Made by a program: the position numbers and the translations under genes. Positions 27,784 to 37,101 of a stretch of 64,000 nt of DNA are shown piece by piece. The notes below the pieces were generated by a model. It did not search any database, had not been told where the DNA came from, and saw only the letters and a list, made by a program, of their open reading frames with translations. Location of the stretch: the NCBI GenBank assembly GCA_963204905.1, contig CAUJJN010000382.1:1-64000 (forward strand). The letters are read 5' to 3'. Position 1 is the stretch's first letter. Each line of letters starts with the position of its first letter. This DNA comes from Pseudomonadota bacterium. GTDB taxonomy: Bacteria > Pseudomonadota > Alphaproteobacteria > Rhizobiales > Xanthobacteraceae.

Positions 27784-28092
27784 CTAGGCTACGGATCCCT
27801 TGCCTTGCAACGATTCGACAAGTTTGTTCACCGCGACCGCCGCTCCCTTGCCGGCCTCATTACCGAAGATCAACCGAGCAAACTGTCCGCCAAGATAGGG
27901 GTGAAGGCCGATATCGTAGAGCGCGAGAAAGTTACGCGTCTCGATGGCATGCCGTTCGTCCTTTCGCAGCGGATAACGATCAAGTACCGCAGCTTCGCTC
28001 GTCGCGAACTCCTCACGCAATTCATGCGACCATTTCAGATCTTGAATAAGGTCATGCGTGGCGAGTGACGCCCTGAACTTCTCCAGTCCCAT
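27784..28092 (-). CDS. LigA-like small subunit of a class III extradiol dioxygenase
   Basis: 102 residues resembling the alpha (LigA) domain of protocatechuate 4,5-dioxygenase: HDLIQDLKWSHELREEF, ERHAIETRNFLALYDIGLHP and YLGGQFARLIFG. It lies 12 bp downstream of the LigB-like gene and should form the heteromer with it. The 139-bp gap to the binding-protein gene is the largest in this operon. Confidence 0.85.
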   Translation of the reverse strand: MGLEKFRASLATHDLIQDLKWSHELREEFATSEAAVLDRYPLRKDERHAIETRNFLALYDIGLHPYLGGQFARLIFGNEAGKGAAVAVNKLVESLQGKGSVA

Positions 28093-28104
28093 GATCGTCT
28101 CCCT

Positions 28105-28980
28105 TTAAGCCGCGCGGGATTTCGGCATGTTCGGGCTCATGTCCCATAGCACACCACCAACGCCGCACTTGAAGTCCTTGTGAACGGTGTAGCCGAAGCT
28201 CTTGCCCGGCTTTGAACCTATCGCACCCAGCACGACAACCCAGGAGAGAAGCTCGGCGGTGCCGCCAGAGCCGGCAGCTTCCATTTTCTCCAAAGTCAGT
28301 TCGTTGAGCAGCTTCTCATGATCGCCGGAGGCCACAAGTTCGAGAAACCAGCGGTCAAACTCTTCATCAATGAAATAGTACCGCGCTCCGCCCGGCTCAT
28401 GACTGAGACCACCTGACCCGAGAAGGGCGACGCGCATGTCCGCCGGAAGATCGTCGCGTATGAATTCGCCGAGAGCTTTACCGACCTCATAGCAACGACG
28501 TTGATCCGGTATCGGGGGGACGGTGCAGTTTTGCAGCACCGGCACCATCGGAATGCCTGAGCCCGCCACATTCGTGAGCAGAACGGGGACGGAGATATTG
28601 TCGTCGAACTTCAGATTCTCGGTCTGCGCGAACATTCGAATGCCGCGATTGGTCATACCGTCGAACAGAGCGGCCGCGACTTCGGGCGAACCCTTCACTG
28701 TGTAGTCTTCACAGCCGATCCACGGCTTGAACCATTCGTAAGGTCCGCGATGTTCCGCGGCCATTCCGATCAGAAAGTCCGGATACGTGCGGATACGGCT
28801 GTTGGCGAGATGGTCGTTTGCAAACACGATCAAGACGTCCGCCTTGGCCGAGGTCATGGCGTCCGCGAGACTGCGATAGGTGTGGATCACCACATCCTTC
28901 ACATCGGGGGGCGCCGCTTCCAGCAATCCGATCAGGCCCGGCGCATGAGGCGCGCCGGCGGCGTAAACGATCTCGGCCAT
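28105..28980 (-). CDS. LigB-like catalytic subunit of a class III extradiol dioxygenase
   Basis: 291 residues from the ATG at 28980 (AAGGAG 6 bp before). The Fe(II)-binding region starts with AAGAPHAPGLIG, and FANDHLANSR and GSGGLSHEPGG supply further family motifs. It opens a protocatechuate-, gallate- or related dihydroxy-aromatic ring together with the LigA-like subunit. First gene of the operon, divergent from the GntR regulator at 29115. The exact substrate is not readable. Confidence 0.86.
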   Translation of the reverse strand: MAEIVYAAGAPHAPGLIGLLEAAPPDVKDVVIHTYRSLADAMTSAKADVLIVFANDHLANSRIRTYPDFLIGMAAEHRGPYEWFKPWIGCEDYTVKGSPEVAAALFDGMTNRGIRMFAQTENLKFDDNISVPVLLTNVAGSGIPMVPVLQNCTVPPIPDQRRCYEVGKALGEFIRDDLPADMRVALLGSGGLSHEPGGARYYFIDEEFDRWFLELVASGDHEKLLNELTLEKMEAAGSGGTAELLSWVVVLGAIGSKPGKSFGYTVHKDFKCGVGGVLWDMSPNMPKSRAA

Positions 28981-29114
28981 AGCGTTCTCCTTGTTCATCC
29001 AAACCTGAACGATGTTTCCAATCATGTCAATATTTTCGATAATCTGTTTCTGCTTGGATTCTATGCAGCCGTGGCCCATACTGCATAAAGATTCGCGACA
29101 AATAGGCGCAGCGT

Positions 29115-29870
29115 ATGAGGAACACGCCCAAACAGCTCACGCGCAAGTGGGGGCCAAGTCTGCATCCATCCCGTGACGAAGCGTCGAAGACACTCGCCGG
29201 CCGCGTGGTGCAGCAGCTACGCCTGGATATCATCCGGCACAATCTCGAGCCTGGTGAGCGTCTGCAGTTCGAAAAACTGAGCAAACGCTACGAGGTCGGC
29301 ACAAGCCCATTGCGCGAGGCGCTGTTCCAGGTCGCTGCGCAAGGCCTGGTTGTCGCCGAAGACCACAAGGGGTTCGTCGTCGCGCCGATTCAATTCGATG
29401 AAATGCTGGACGTATCCAATCTCCGCGCCAACCTGGAAGCATACGCCATTCGCGGCTCCATTCAGGAAGGACGGGAGGACTGGGAGGTGGATCTTCTCTC
29501 CGCATTCCACCGCCTCAAGCTCGCCGGCATCGCCGTCTCTGCCGATCAGGACGACGAGGAACTGCGCACCGATTGGGAAGATCGTCATCGCGCATTCCAC
29601 TATGCGCTGTGCAAGGGCTGCGGATCACCCTGGCTGCTCCACTTCTTCGATGAACTTTACGACCACATGGAGCGCTATCGTCGCTACTTCTGGAAGTATG
29701 CGGAGCGCGCCGTCGCCACCGACAACGAACACGAGGCCATCATGAAGGCCGCTCTCGACCGTGATGAGGAGCGCGCGGTCAGCCTGCTGCAGGCGCACTT
29801 CCAGAAGCAGGCGCGGCTCACCATGAATCTGCGCAAGAAGGTCGAACGCGCCACCGCCGCTGCAAGCTAG
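29115..29870 (+). CDS. GntR-family transcriptional regulator (FCD/FadR type)
   Basis: 251 residues: winged helix at 30-90 (VVQQLRLDIIRHNLEPGERL, YEVGTSPLREALFQVAAQGL) and a C-terminal all-helical FCD ligand/metal domain with DRHRAFHYALCKGC. It is divergent from the LigB-like gene with a 134-bp intergenic region and is the natural controller of the 18.7-29.0 kb operon, probably responding to an aromatic acid or a ring-cleavage product (inference). Confidence 0.88.
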   Translation: MRNTPKQLTRKWGPSLHPSRDEASKTLAGRVVQQLRLDIIRHNLEPGERLQFEKLSKRYEVGTSPLREALFQVAAQGLVVAEDHKGFVVAPIQFDEMLDVSNLRANLEAYAIRGSIQEGREDWEVDLLSAFHRLKLAGIAVSADQDDEELRTDWEDRHRAFHYALCKGCGSPWLLHFFDELYDHMERYRRYFWKYAERAVATDNEHEAIMKAALDRDEERAVSLLQAHFQKQARLTMNLRKKVERATAAAS

Positions 29871-30468
29871 ACCCGAGGCCGTTGATCGCGGAGGCAACGG
29901 AGCGCGTGCGCGGTGTCCTCCGCGACGATGGGTAGTAACCTCGATGAGGGAAGGTTAGCCTTCAATCTGACGATGCGGCAGTGAACCATGCCTTCGAAAG
30001 ATCGAACGGCATCTGTCATGTCCGCCGCAAAACCAGGCAGGCCAAACATCTGCACCTGAGATTTCTTGGCTCGGCCGCGCCGGAGTGAACCGTCGACACT
30101 CCAACGCTTTCCGCGTGCCCGGCGTTACGTCGTTCATCATCGACGAAACCACGCAATTGAACGGGCGATTTCAATACCTCGCGACACGATCCGCAAGCAG
30201 CGAGAGGAGATTGTCAGGCCCGCCATGTCAGGTCGCATTGACAATTCCTTCGAAATTCTCGGGGTACGCGAGGCGATACGGAAGTCCCGGGGGGACCGCC
30301 CTGGCACTCTATGCAAGCTTCTTGGGGCATTTCGAACGTGCCCTTGAGCAACTTTCCCTGCCTCCGCACCTCGAACAGGAAGGTCGAGGCGTTCATTGCT
30401 TGACAGGCCGTGAGGCTGCTTCTTATATGCGCCGCACTCGCCTCCAGAATTCGTTGGGCGGGTACCGT
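29871..30468. other. Gene-free stretch before the tRNA
   Basis: About 600 bp with no convincing coding sequence. Short open frames exist on both strands, and one (30085-30507) runs into the tRNA, which marks it as spurious. I see no repeat or mobile-element signature. Confidence 0.6.
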
Positions 30469-30545
30469 GGCGGGGTAGCTCAGCTGGTTAGAGCACGGGA
30501 ATCATAATCCTGGGGTCGGGGGTTCGAGTCCCTCTCCCGCTACCA
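30469..30545 (+). tRNA. tRNA-Met (anticodon CAT)
   Basis: A 77-nt cloverleaf with 3' CCA encoded. The acceptor stem pairs GGCGGGG with TCCCGCT (two G-T pairs); the D arm is TAGCTCAGCTGGTTAGAGC, the anticodon loop reads AATCATAAT, and the T arm is GGGGGTTCGAGTCCCTC. The elongator form is favoured because the acceptor is fully paired; a lysidine-modified tRNA-Ile2, which also has CAT, is the alternative. Confidence 0.92.
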
Positions 30546-31400
30546 TCAGAAATTATCATTATATATCAATGCCTTATCGCCGCCGAAGGTTCCGGCCACT
30601 GTGAGACCTCTCACGGTGATGTGCCCATGGGGAGCTATGGAGCGCGTCTCCTGTTTCCCCCCGTCATGAGGGTCGCTACTGCCTTCAGGCTCGCTGCCGT
30701 CACATCGTGGCCGGACTGCTCAATCAACCCCTGTTTCGGATCTTGTCAGGACGACCGACTATCGCCAGGCACGGCGAATGTCTGAGCTGCGTCTATGGAA
30801 CGAATGACAGTATCGATTTTGCCGCGTCGTTCGCGAAAAGCACCCGACAACTGCAGACGCATCTCTCTGATCCAGAGCTTGTCTCGGATGACCATCTGTT
30901 CGCTCGGCGTAGCTACGAGAAAATGTTGAAAAACTTGAATCGCCGCGCGCGGGCGCGTGACGTAGATCGAAATGCCCGCGAGCCCAGCCACCGATAGCTG
31001 TTCAAGGCATTCGGTTAGGGTCGACTGCTGAATCCGAAGAATCTAAAGACCGACCAGGTCGAGATCACGCCACTGCCGCCCTATGATATGTTGCTGGAAG
31101 CAAAACGGGATCAGCAGCCACGTTGCTTGGGGTCGCTGGATATCAGCGACAGTCGCATCGTCGGACCGATCTCGATCCGATTGGCGTTCTACCGCTCGTC
31201 CCGCAGATACCCATCGACTGTTGTCAATCTCAACCGGAGGCTCTTGCTTCAACCGAATGACAGGTGCGGATCACAGTATTGCATCTCTGGTCCGTGAAGA
31301 GGTTTCGGAAAAGAAGATACTAGTGAGACAGCACAGCTAACCTTCAAAGGCCCTCGCCGGGCATGGTCACAAGTAATCGAATGACCGTATCAGAAATACT
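30546..31400. other. Gene-free stretch after the tRNA
   Basis: About 855 bp without a recognisable gene. Open frames of 60-96 codons occur on both strands (for example 30707-30997 plus and 30746-30991 minus) but none has a good ribosome binding site or a family I recognise. It may be decayed coding DNA next to a tRNA; no integrase or attachment repeat is seen. Confidence 0.5.
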
Positions 31401-33182
31401 TTATCTATCGCAGCCAAAAACGGGGACTGCGTCAGGAACTTGTACTTCGCGCGAGAGGATGTACTCACCCACCGCTTTACCTATCTGATCAACGCGCAAA
31501 TTGCTCGATCCACCGTTTCCAAATAGCCCGTGAACGATGAAGTGCACGGCACGCAGATTCGGAAACTCGTGCCTTGTAACTTTGAGATTTCCAGCATCCG
31601 GGAACAGTTGCCGAAATCGTTCGGTCGAAAGCGACGCCTGCAACCAGGGCCACGCCTTTTGATGAGGCGTCCAGATTCCGACGTTACTGTTTCCCCCTTT
31701 ATCGCCGCACCGGGCATAGGCTACCCGTCCAAGTGGCGCTGCTCGCCCCCTCTGAAGAGGAACGGGCTTGGGTTCATCATGAACCGGCTGCTGACTGATC
31801 ATGAATTCGTTCGGCGGATCGATGATCAGTTCATCCCCGTCATTGTGTATCACACGATGTCTAAGCGCCTTCTGGTCTAGCAATGCTGGCCAATATTCAA
31901 TGCGAGGCCGGGGAGTGACGACCGGCAACGCCGCTGTATCGGTAAAGAATCCTGGGAAGCTCGACAGATACAAACTGTCGACCTTCAGCGCAAAATTCTG
32001 CGGGCTCAGAGCGTCCTCCGAACGCGCTGTCGCCATGATCCTTAGCGTCACGGTGGAATCCCACTGTGACTTCGGATCGGCTGCGGGTACCCCAAGACGC
32101 GTCACCGAAAGTTCGTCGATGCCAGCGTCACGCGTCAACTCTTCGATCTGGGATCGCAAGAGGTCTGTCTTGGCCTCTACATCCAGCCCACTGGCGAACA
32201 CCAGCTTGACGATCTGGTATCCGATTTGCGCGAACACCGCGACCTTCGTCGTTGGTGGAGGCGGCGTTCCTTTGACGCCGGAAATCTGGATGCGATCAGG
32301 ACCGGTCGCGGTCAGCCGAACGCTATCCACGTGCGCCGTCACGTCCGGATTAAGATACCGAGGACCTTGAATCTCATAAAGGAGCTGCGCTGTTACGGTA
32401 TCGATTGTAACTGCACCGCCGTCTCCCGCGTGTTTCGTGATGATGGTCGTTCCATCTTCCGCGATTTCGGCGATAGGAAACCCCGGCTTCGTCATCGCAG
32501 GTATTTGCTGGAATCCAGCAAAATTCCCGCCAGTCGCATGTGCTCCACACTCAATGATGTGACCGGCAATCACCGCGCTCGCCAGTTGGTCCCATTGATC
32601 GCGCTTCCACTGATGCCACCAGGCTGCCGGCCCCAGCGTAAGAGATGCATCCGTCACTCGTCCGCAAACGACAATGTCGGCACCACCGCTCAACGCAGCA
32701 GCAATCCCCCAACCGCCCAGATATGCATTCGCGACAATAGGGGTATGCCCCCAGGCTGACAACGGCAGCCCGGTATCGAGACTTTCGAACGGATGGCCGG
32801 CCGCCAACAGCGCCGGCAGGTCGCGAAGAATATTGTCACCGTCGACGACCGCGACTCGAAGATCCAACCCCTCACCTGCGATCAGTTCTTTCAGCCGCTC
32901 CGCCAAGCCGGCGGGATTAAAACCGCCGGCATTGGTCACCACTCTACATCCGCGATCCGCCACCGACTTCAGATGCGGCTTGATCTGATCGACAAAATAT
33001 TCGACGTAGCCTTTCTTTGGGTTTCGCAAATATCCCTTGGCAAGCGCCGCAAGCGTGATTTCCGCAAGATAGTCTCCCATCAGAACGTCAACCGGATCCC
33101 CGGCCATAATCTCGTCGATCGCGGTGTAGCGATCGCCAAAGTATCCTGAAAAATTTGCGATCCTGATGGGAGATTTGCTCAT
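31401..33182 (-). CDS. AtuA-family (DUF1446) acyclic terpene utilisation-like protein
   Basis: 593 residues. The N-terminal two thirds matches the AtuA/DUF1446 core: RIANFSGYFGDRY, GDYLAEITLAALAKG, TNAGGFNPAGLAERL and GRVTDASLTLGPAAWWHQW. The C-terminal about 110 residues (YARCGDKGGNSNVGIWTP and following) is the extra domain often fused to it. Biochemical function is unsettled; AtuA belongs to the citronellol/geranyl-CoA route of Pseudomonas. It lies 30 bp after the BadI-like gene and ends the operon that starts with the CoA ligase at 36946. Confidence 0.87.
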   Translation of the reverse strand: MSKSPIRIANFSGYFGDRYTAIDEIMAGDPVDVLMGDYLAEITLAALAKGYLRNPKKGYVEYFVDQIKPHLKSVADRGCRVVTNAGGFNPAGLAERLKELIAGEGLDLRVAVVDGDNILRDLPALLAAGHPFESLDTGLPLSAWGHTPIVANAYLGGWGIAAALSGGADIVVCGRVTDASLTLGPAAWWHQWKRDQWDQLASAVIAGHIIECGAHATGGNFAGFQQIPAMTKPGFPIAEIAEDGTTIITKHAGDGGAVTIDTVTAQLLYEIQGPRYLNPDVTAHVDSVRLTATGPDRIQISGVKGTPPPPTTKVAVFAQIGYQIVKLVFASGLDVEAKTDLLRSQIEELTRDAGIDELSVTRLGVPAADPKSQWDSTVTLRIMATARSEDALSPQNFALKVDSLYLSSFPGFFTDTAALPVVTPRPRIEYWPALLDQKALRHRVIHNDGDELIIDPPNEFMISQQPVHDEPKPVPLQRGRAAPLGRVAYARCGDKGGNSNVGIWTPHQKAWPWLQASLSTERFRQLFPDAGNLKVTRHEFPNLRAVHFIVHGLFGNGGSSNLRVDQIGKAVGEYILSREVQVPDAVPVFGCDR

Positions 33183-33212
33183 CTCAGACTTTCTCTTGCG
33201 AGCGCAAGACAG

Positions 33213-33998
33213 CTATTTTCCAAATTTCGAAGCGTCAGGCTTGCGCCTTTCCGCAAACGACTCGGCGAGTTCCTTGCTCTCCGTAGAATCAAGATAGCTC
33301 TTCAGCAACAGATCGTGGGAAACGCGCGCCAGTCCTGCAACTCCGCCGTGGCGTGCACCGAATGCAGACTTGATTGCCGCCAGCGCGAACGGACCACGAT
33401 CCGCGACTTCCAACGCGTACTTTCTGGTTTCTTCCTTCAATTTATCGTCGGGCACGATCTTGTTGATCAACCCGATGTCAAGCGCTTCTTTCGCCGTCAG
33501 CTTCGGATTGCGGAACCACATGTCTTTCGCGCGCTTCTTCCCGATCAAGTCCTCAAGATACCACGTTCCATAACCGGCATCGAACGACCCCATCATGGGG
33601 CCGACTTGGCGGAAAGTCGCGCTTTCCTTGGCAATGGTGAGGTCGCACATCACATGCAAGACGTGACCGCCACCAACGGCGAAGCCGTTGACGCTGGCGA
33701 TCACCGGCTTCTGCAGACCGTCGATTGCCGCATACATGTCCATGGCGGGAATGACACCTGCGTAGAGATTGGTATCAGGAAGCCCCGTCTTACGCCCACC
33801 GATGCAGAAGAACTTGTCGCCCGCACCGGTCAGAACGATGACACGGGTGCGCGTTTCCCTTCGGATCGCGTTGATGCAATCACGGATCTCGTGACACATG
33901 GTAGGTGTAAACATGTTGCCGTCGTCGGGACGATTCATGGTGATCGTACCGATCGGACCATCTTCGGCATACTCGATTTCAGAATAGTTCACTTTCAT
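33213..33998 (-). CDS. Enoyl-CoA hydratase superfamily, MenB/BadI-like (ring-opening type)
   Basis: 261 residues of the crotonase fold. The segment TFRQVGPMMGSFDAGYGTWYL is shared with MenB and with BadI (2-ketocyclohexanecarboxyl-CoA hydrolase), which have QVGP-MGS-D-GYG here rather than the Glu pair of simple hydratases. NGFAVGGGHVLHVMCDLTIA supplies the oxyanion hole. BadI opens an alicyclic beta-keto ring; that reaction suits the other genes of this cluster. A plain hydratase or DHNA synthase-like role is less likely. Confidence 0.82.
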   Translation of the reverse strand: MKVNYSEIEYAEDGPIGTITMNRPDDGNMFTPTMCHEIRDCINAIRRETRTRVIVLTGAGDKFFCIGGRKTGLPDTNLYAGVIPAMDMYAAIDGLQKPVIASVNGFAVGGGHVLHVMCDLTIAKESATFRQVGPMMGSFDAGYGTWYLEDLIGKKRAKDMWFRNPKLTAKEALDIGLINKIVPDDKLKEETRKYALEVADRGPFALAAIKSAFGARHGGVAGLARVSHDLLLKSYLDSTESKELAESFAERRKPDASKFGK

Positions 33999-34052
33999 TC
34001 CTCACAGGGTTGGAGGCCTATCTTCGGTGCCGGGTTGCGTTTCCGGCAGAAG

Positions 34053-35246
34053 CTACTTGATCAGGGGGCACCCACCCTCGGACAACGGACGCCAGGCCTC
34101 CGACGGCGAAATAACCGCGAGTTGTTTCTGAACATCCCACTTGCTCTTGGACTCGGACGGCTTCTTGACCTCGAACAGGTACATGTTTCGCAGCAAACGT
34201 CCGTCTTCGCGGACTTTCGCGCCGTCCGTCATGAAATCGTTCACAGGAAGTTCCTTGATCTTCTTCATGACAGCCTGTGCTTCGTCGGTCCCCGCAGCTT
34301 TCACGGCCTTGAGGTAGTGCGCCACGCCGCTATAGGTCGCTGCTTGCATCTCGGTCGGGGGAGCACCATGCCGCTTTTCGAAGCGAGCGGAAAACTCGCG
34401 CGTCTTGTCGTTCTGATCCCAATAGAAAGCTTGTGTCAGAACCATTCCCTCGGTGGCCTTTAGCCCAATCGCCGGAATATCGGTGAGAAACACCGTGGTG
34501 CCGATAAGCCGTTGGCCACCTTGCACGATGCCGAAATCGACAGCGGTTTTGACCGATGTGACAAGATCAGCGCCTGCGTTCGCCAGCACGATTACGTCGG
34601 CCTTCGAAGCCTGCGCCTGAAGCATATAAGACGAGAAGTCAGCGGTCCCGAGCGGATGCCGGACGGCGCCCAACACCTTGCCGCCGCCTTTTTCGATCAG
34701 AGCCGCCGTGTCTTTTTGAATGGCGTGACCCAAACCGTAGTCCGCGACGATGAAAAAGAACGTCTTGGCCCCGCTTCGTAGTGCAGCCTTCACCGCACCT
34801 GCCGAAAGTGCGTAGGTATCAAACGTCCAGTGGGCGCCATTCGGCGAACAATTTGGTCCGGTCAGGAGCGATGTGCCACCCGACGTCACGATATCGATCT
34901 TGTTCTTCTCCCGCGCGATTTGCTGGACAGCGAGAGCGACTGCGGAATGCCCCAGTCCAAAGATGGCATCCACGCCATCGACGTCATACCATCGCCGTGC
35001 AATCAGGGCGCCCGTGTCGGCCTTGTTCTGATGGTCGCCGGAGAGCACCTCAATCGGCTTTCCGAGGACGTTGCCGCCGAAATCCTCGACAGCCATTTGC
35101 GCGGCGAGAAAGTCACCGGGTCCCTGAACCGCGGCATACGGCCCGTTCATGTCATCGATGACACCCAACTTGATCTTGTCCGGACCGGCCAGACAAGTGG
35201 TGATCGACATCAACACAGCCACGCTCGCCAACAAACATTTTCTCAT
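34053..35246 (-). CDS. ABC transporter periplasmic substrate-binding protein (no partner genes nearby)
   Basis: 397 residues starting at 35246 with a signal peptide (MRKCLLASVAVLMSITTCLA, cut before GPDK). The receptor begins IKLGVIDDMNGPYAAVQG and contains a typical FFFIVADYGLGHAIQKD lobe. It is Liv-like, but no permease or ATPase gene lies in this cluster, so it must share a transporter encoded elsewhere. It sits between the CoA ligase and the BadI-like gene and probably binds the acid that the ligase activates. Confidence 0.9.
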   Translation of the reverse strand: MRKCLLASVAVLMSITTCLAGPDKIKLGVIDDMNGPYAAVQGPGDFLAAQMAVEDFGGNVLGKPIEVLSGDHQNKADTGALIARRWYDVDGVDAIFGLGHSAVALAVQQIAREKNKIDIVTSGGTSLLTGPNCSPNGAHWTFDTYALSAGAVKAALRSGAKTFFFIVADYGLGHAIQKDTAALIEKGGGKVLGAVRHPLGTADFSSYMLQAQASKADVIVLANAGADLVTSVKTAVDFGIVQGGQRLIGTTVFLTDIPAIGLKATEGMVLTQAFYWDQNDKTREFSARFEKRHGAPPTEMQAATYSGVAHYLKAVKAAGTDEAQAVMKKIKELPVNDFMTDGAKVREDGRLLRNMYLFEVKKPSESKSKWDVQKQLAVISPSEAWRPLSEGGCPLIK

Positions 35247-35278
35247 GATTTCCTCCTGGATGTCCCTAAACATTTGCT

Positions 35279-36946
35279 TCAGTTCGCAACCGCGCCTATC
35301 GGGCGAACACCATTGGACGGGTTGGCCCACTCCCGAAGAATGAATTTTTGAATCTTTCCGCTGGGCGTTCGCGGCATCGCTTCAACGATCTCGAGCCGCT
35401 CGGGCAGATAATTTTTGGTGCAATCACGTTCGAGCAGGAAACGAACCACCTCATCCAGCGTGAGGCTCATCCCCTCGCGAAGAACAACAACCGCACAGCC
35501 GCGTTCGCCGAGCCGCTCGTCGGGATACGGGACGATTGCCACTTCAGCGATCGCGGGATGCTCGAACAGAAGCGCTTCTATTTCGACGACAGGAACATTC
35601 TCACCACCACGGATGATGACGTCCTTGCTGCGCCCCGTGATGCGGACATAGCCTCGCTCATTGATCCTTGCGAGATCGCCCGTATCGAGCCAGCCGTCGC
35701 TGCTGGTCGCCTCGAATTCGCTGCGCTTCAAATACCCGACAAAGTTTCCGGAGCTTCGAACCTGAAGCCTGCCTTCGACATTGCTTGGAAGGGAATTCCC
35801 ATCCTCGTCGACGACGCGGATTTCCGCGCCAGGATTTGGCTTGCCGTCGCTCTCGGCACTGGCCCCGACCGGGTCGTCGACATCCGTTGCGGTGGATGCG
35901 CCGCACTCGGTCATTCCCCAGATCGACACGATCGCGGCATCCAGCTTTTGCGACGCGCGATAAACAAGAGCGGGCGGAATAGGCGCGCCGCCGGCCACAA
36001 ATATGCGGAAATCCGGAAGATCGACTCCGCGTTTTTCAACCGCTTCCGTCAGATCCAGCAAGAATGGAGTCGACGCCATCGTGAACGTCGTTCGCTCTGC
36101 CGCCATGATCTCGAGTGCCTTCTCGGCGTTCCAAGCATCCTGCAGGACAGAGGTGCCCTGAACGAGTATCGGCATCAGTATTCCGACCAGAAAGCCGGTT
36201 TGATGCGCAAGCGGCGACGGCATGAAGATGACGTCGTCCGAGTTCAATCCCAGTCGCTCAACTCTAGGCCGCACGTCCCCCCAAAGGGTGTTGGACGTAT
36301 GCATCACTCCTTTTGGCTCACCTGTCGTTCCTGAGGTGAACAGAATTTGGCAGACGTCATCCGCACCCGGCGGCGAAGGAAATCGATCGCGACGCGGCGC
36401 TTCAGCATTTTCAAGCAGCCAATCAAAGCTATCTTCGCCCGTTCCCCCGGCGAAAAACGTATGCGCGAGATTGGGTAGAGCCTGTTGCAGCTCCGAAACC
36501 ATCTTCCGATATTCGAATTTTCTGAATTCGCTCGGTGCAATCAGTATTTTAGATTCGGCCAACTCCAGCATGAACGAAAGCTCTCGCGAGCGAAAAATTG
36601 GCATCAGCGGATTCGTCACCGCGCCAACCCGCATCGCTGCAAGATGAGCAGCCGTGAATTCCCACCAGTTCGGGAGCTGAATTGAAATGACATCGCCGGG
36701 CTGGATTCCCAGCTTGAGGAAATTGGCGGCGATGCCTGTCACCCGACGATCGAGCATCTCATAGGTCAGAACTTGCCGGCTTCCTTTCGTCGACTTGTAG
36801 TCGACGACCGCAGGATGATCGGGTCGGTTAGCAACGGCTGCATCGAAATAGTCGAGGATCGTCTCCTCGCGCCAGAGGCCCGCCTGCCGCATCGCTCGCT
36901 TGCGATCCGCTGACAAGGAAAAGGCGTGCCGGAATATCAAGGCCAA
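35279..36946 (-). CDS. Acyl-CoA ligase, cyclohexanecarboxylate-CoA ligase (AliA)-like
   Basis: 555 residues of the AMP-forming ligase family: ILFTSGTTGEPKGVMH (about 208-223), IWGMTECGA, TGDLARINERGYVRITGR and TPSGKIQKFILRE. The N-terminal GLWREETILDYFDAAVANRP resembles AliA and related alicyclic-acid ligases. It is the first gene of the leftward operon 31.4-36.9 kb. A perfect 18-bp palindrome at 36954 abuts its start, so a repressor there would control it and the divergent oxidoreductase. Confidence 0.85.
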   Translation of the reverse strand: MALIFRHAFSLSADRKRAMRQAGLWREETILDYFDAAVANRPDHPAVVDYKSTKGSRQVLTYEMLDRRVTGIAANFLKLGIQPGDVISIQLPNWWEFTAAHLAAMRVGAVTNPLMPIFRSRELSFMLELAESKILIAPSEFRKFEYRKMVSELQQALPNLAHTFFAGGTGEDSFDWLLENAEAPRRDRFPSPPGADDVCQILFTSGTTGEPKGVMHTSNTLWGDVRPRVERLGLNSDDVIFMPSPLAHQTGFLVGILMPILVQGTSVLQDAWNAEKALEIMAAERTTFTMASTPFLLDLTEAVEKRGVDLPDFRIFVAGGAPIPPALVYRASQKLDAAIVSIWGMTECGASTATDVDDPVGASAESDGKPNPGAEIRVVDEDGNSLPSNVEGRLQVRSSGNFVGYLKRSEFEATSSDGWLDTGDLARINERGYVRITGRSKDVIIRGGENVPVVEIEALLFEHPAIAEVAIVPYPDERLGERGCAVVVLREGMSLTLDEVVRFLLERDCTKNYLPERLEIVEAMPRTPSGKIQKFILREWANPSNGVRPIGAVAN

Positions 36947-36953
36947 CGCTCCA

Positions 36954-36971
36954 TGAATGATTAATCATTCA
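36954..36971. promoter_or_regulatory. Perfect palindrome, putative TetR operator (copy 1)
   Basis: TGAATGATTAATCATTCA is an 18-bp perfect palindrome 8 bp upstream of the CoA ligase start. Both 7-bp arms recur exactly at 42650-42667, in front of the acyl-CoA dehydrogenase. The TetR gene at 38103-38777 lies between the two copies and is the likely binder. Confidence 0.6.
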
Positions 36972-37101
36972 ATGATAACTCTCAAAGACCTCCTGTCAAT
37001 GCTGAATGCAGGGGTTTTGGTATGAAAAACCGCGAAAATCTAGCTTATTGACATCTGTTATTGAACAATGATTCTAGTTTCGAATTCAGATGGAGCGAAA
37101 T

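Noticed and set aside
30085..30507. 140-codon frame running into the tRNA
   Set aside because: Overlaps tRNA sequence, has no ribosome binding site and no recognisable product.
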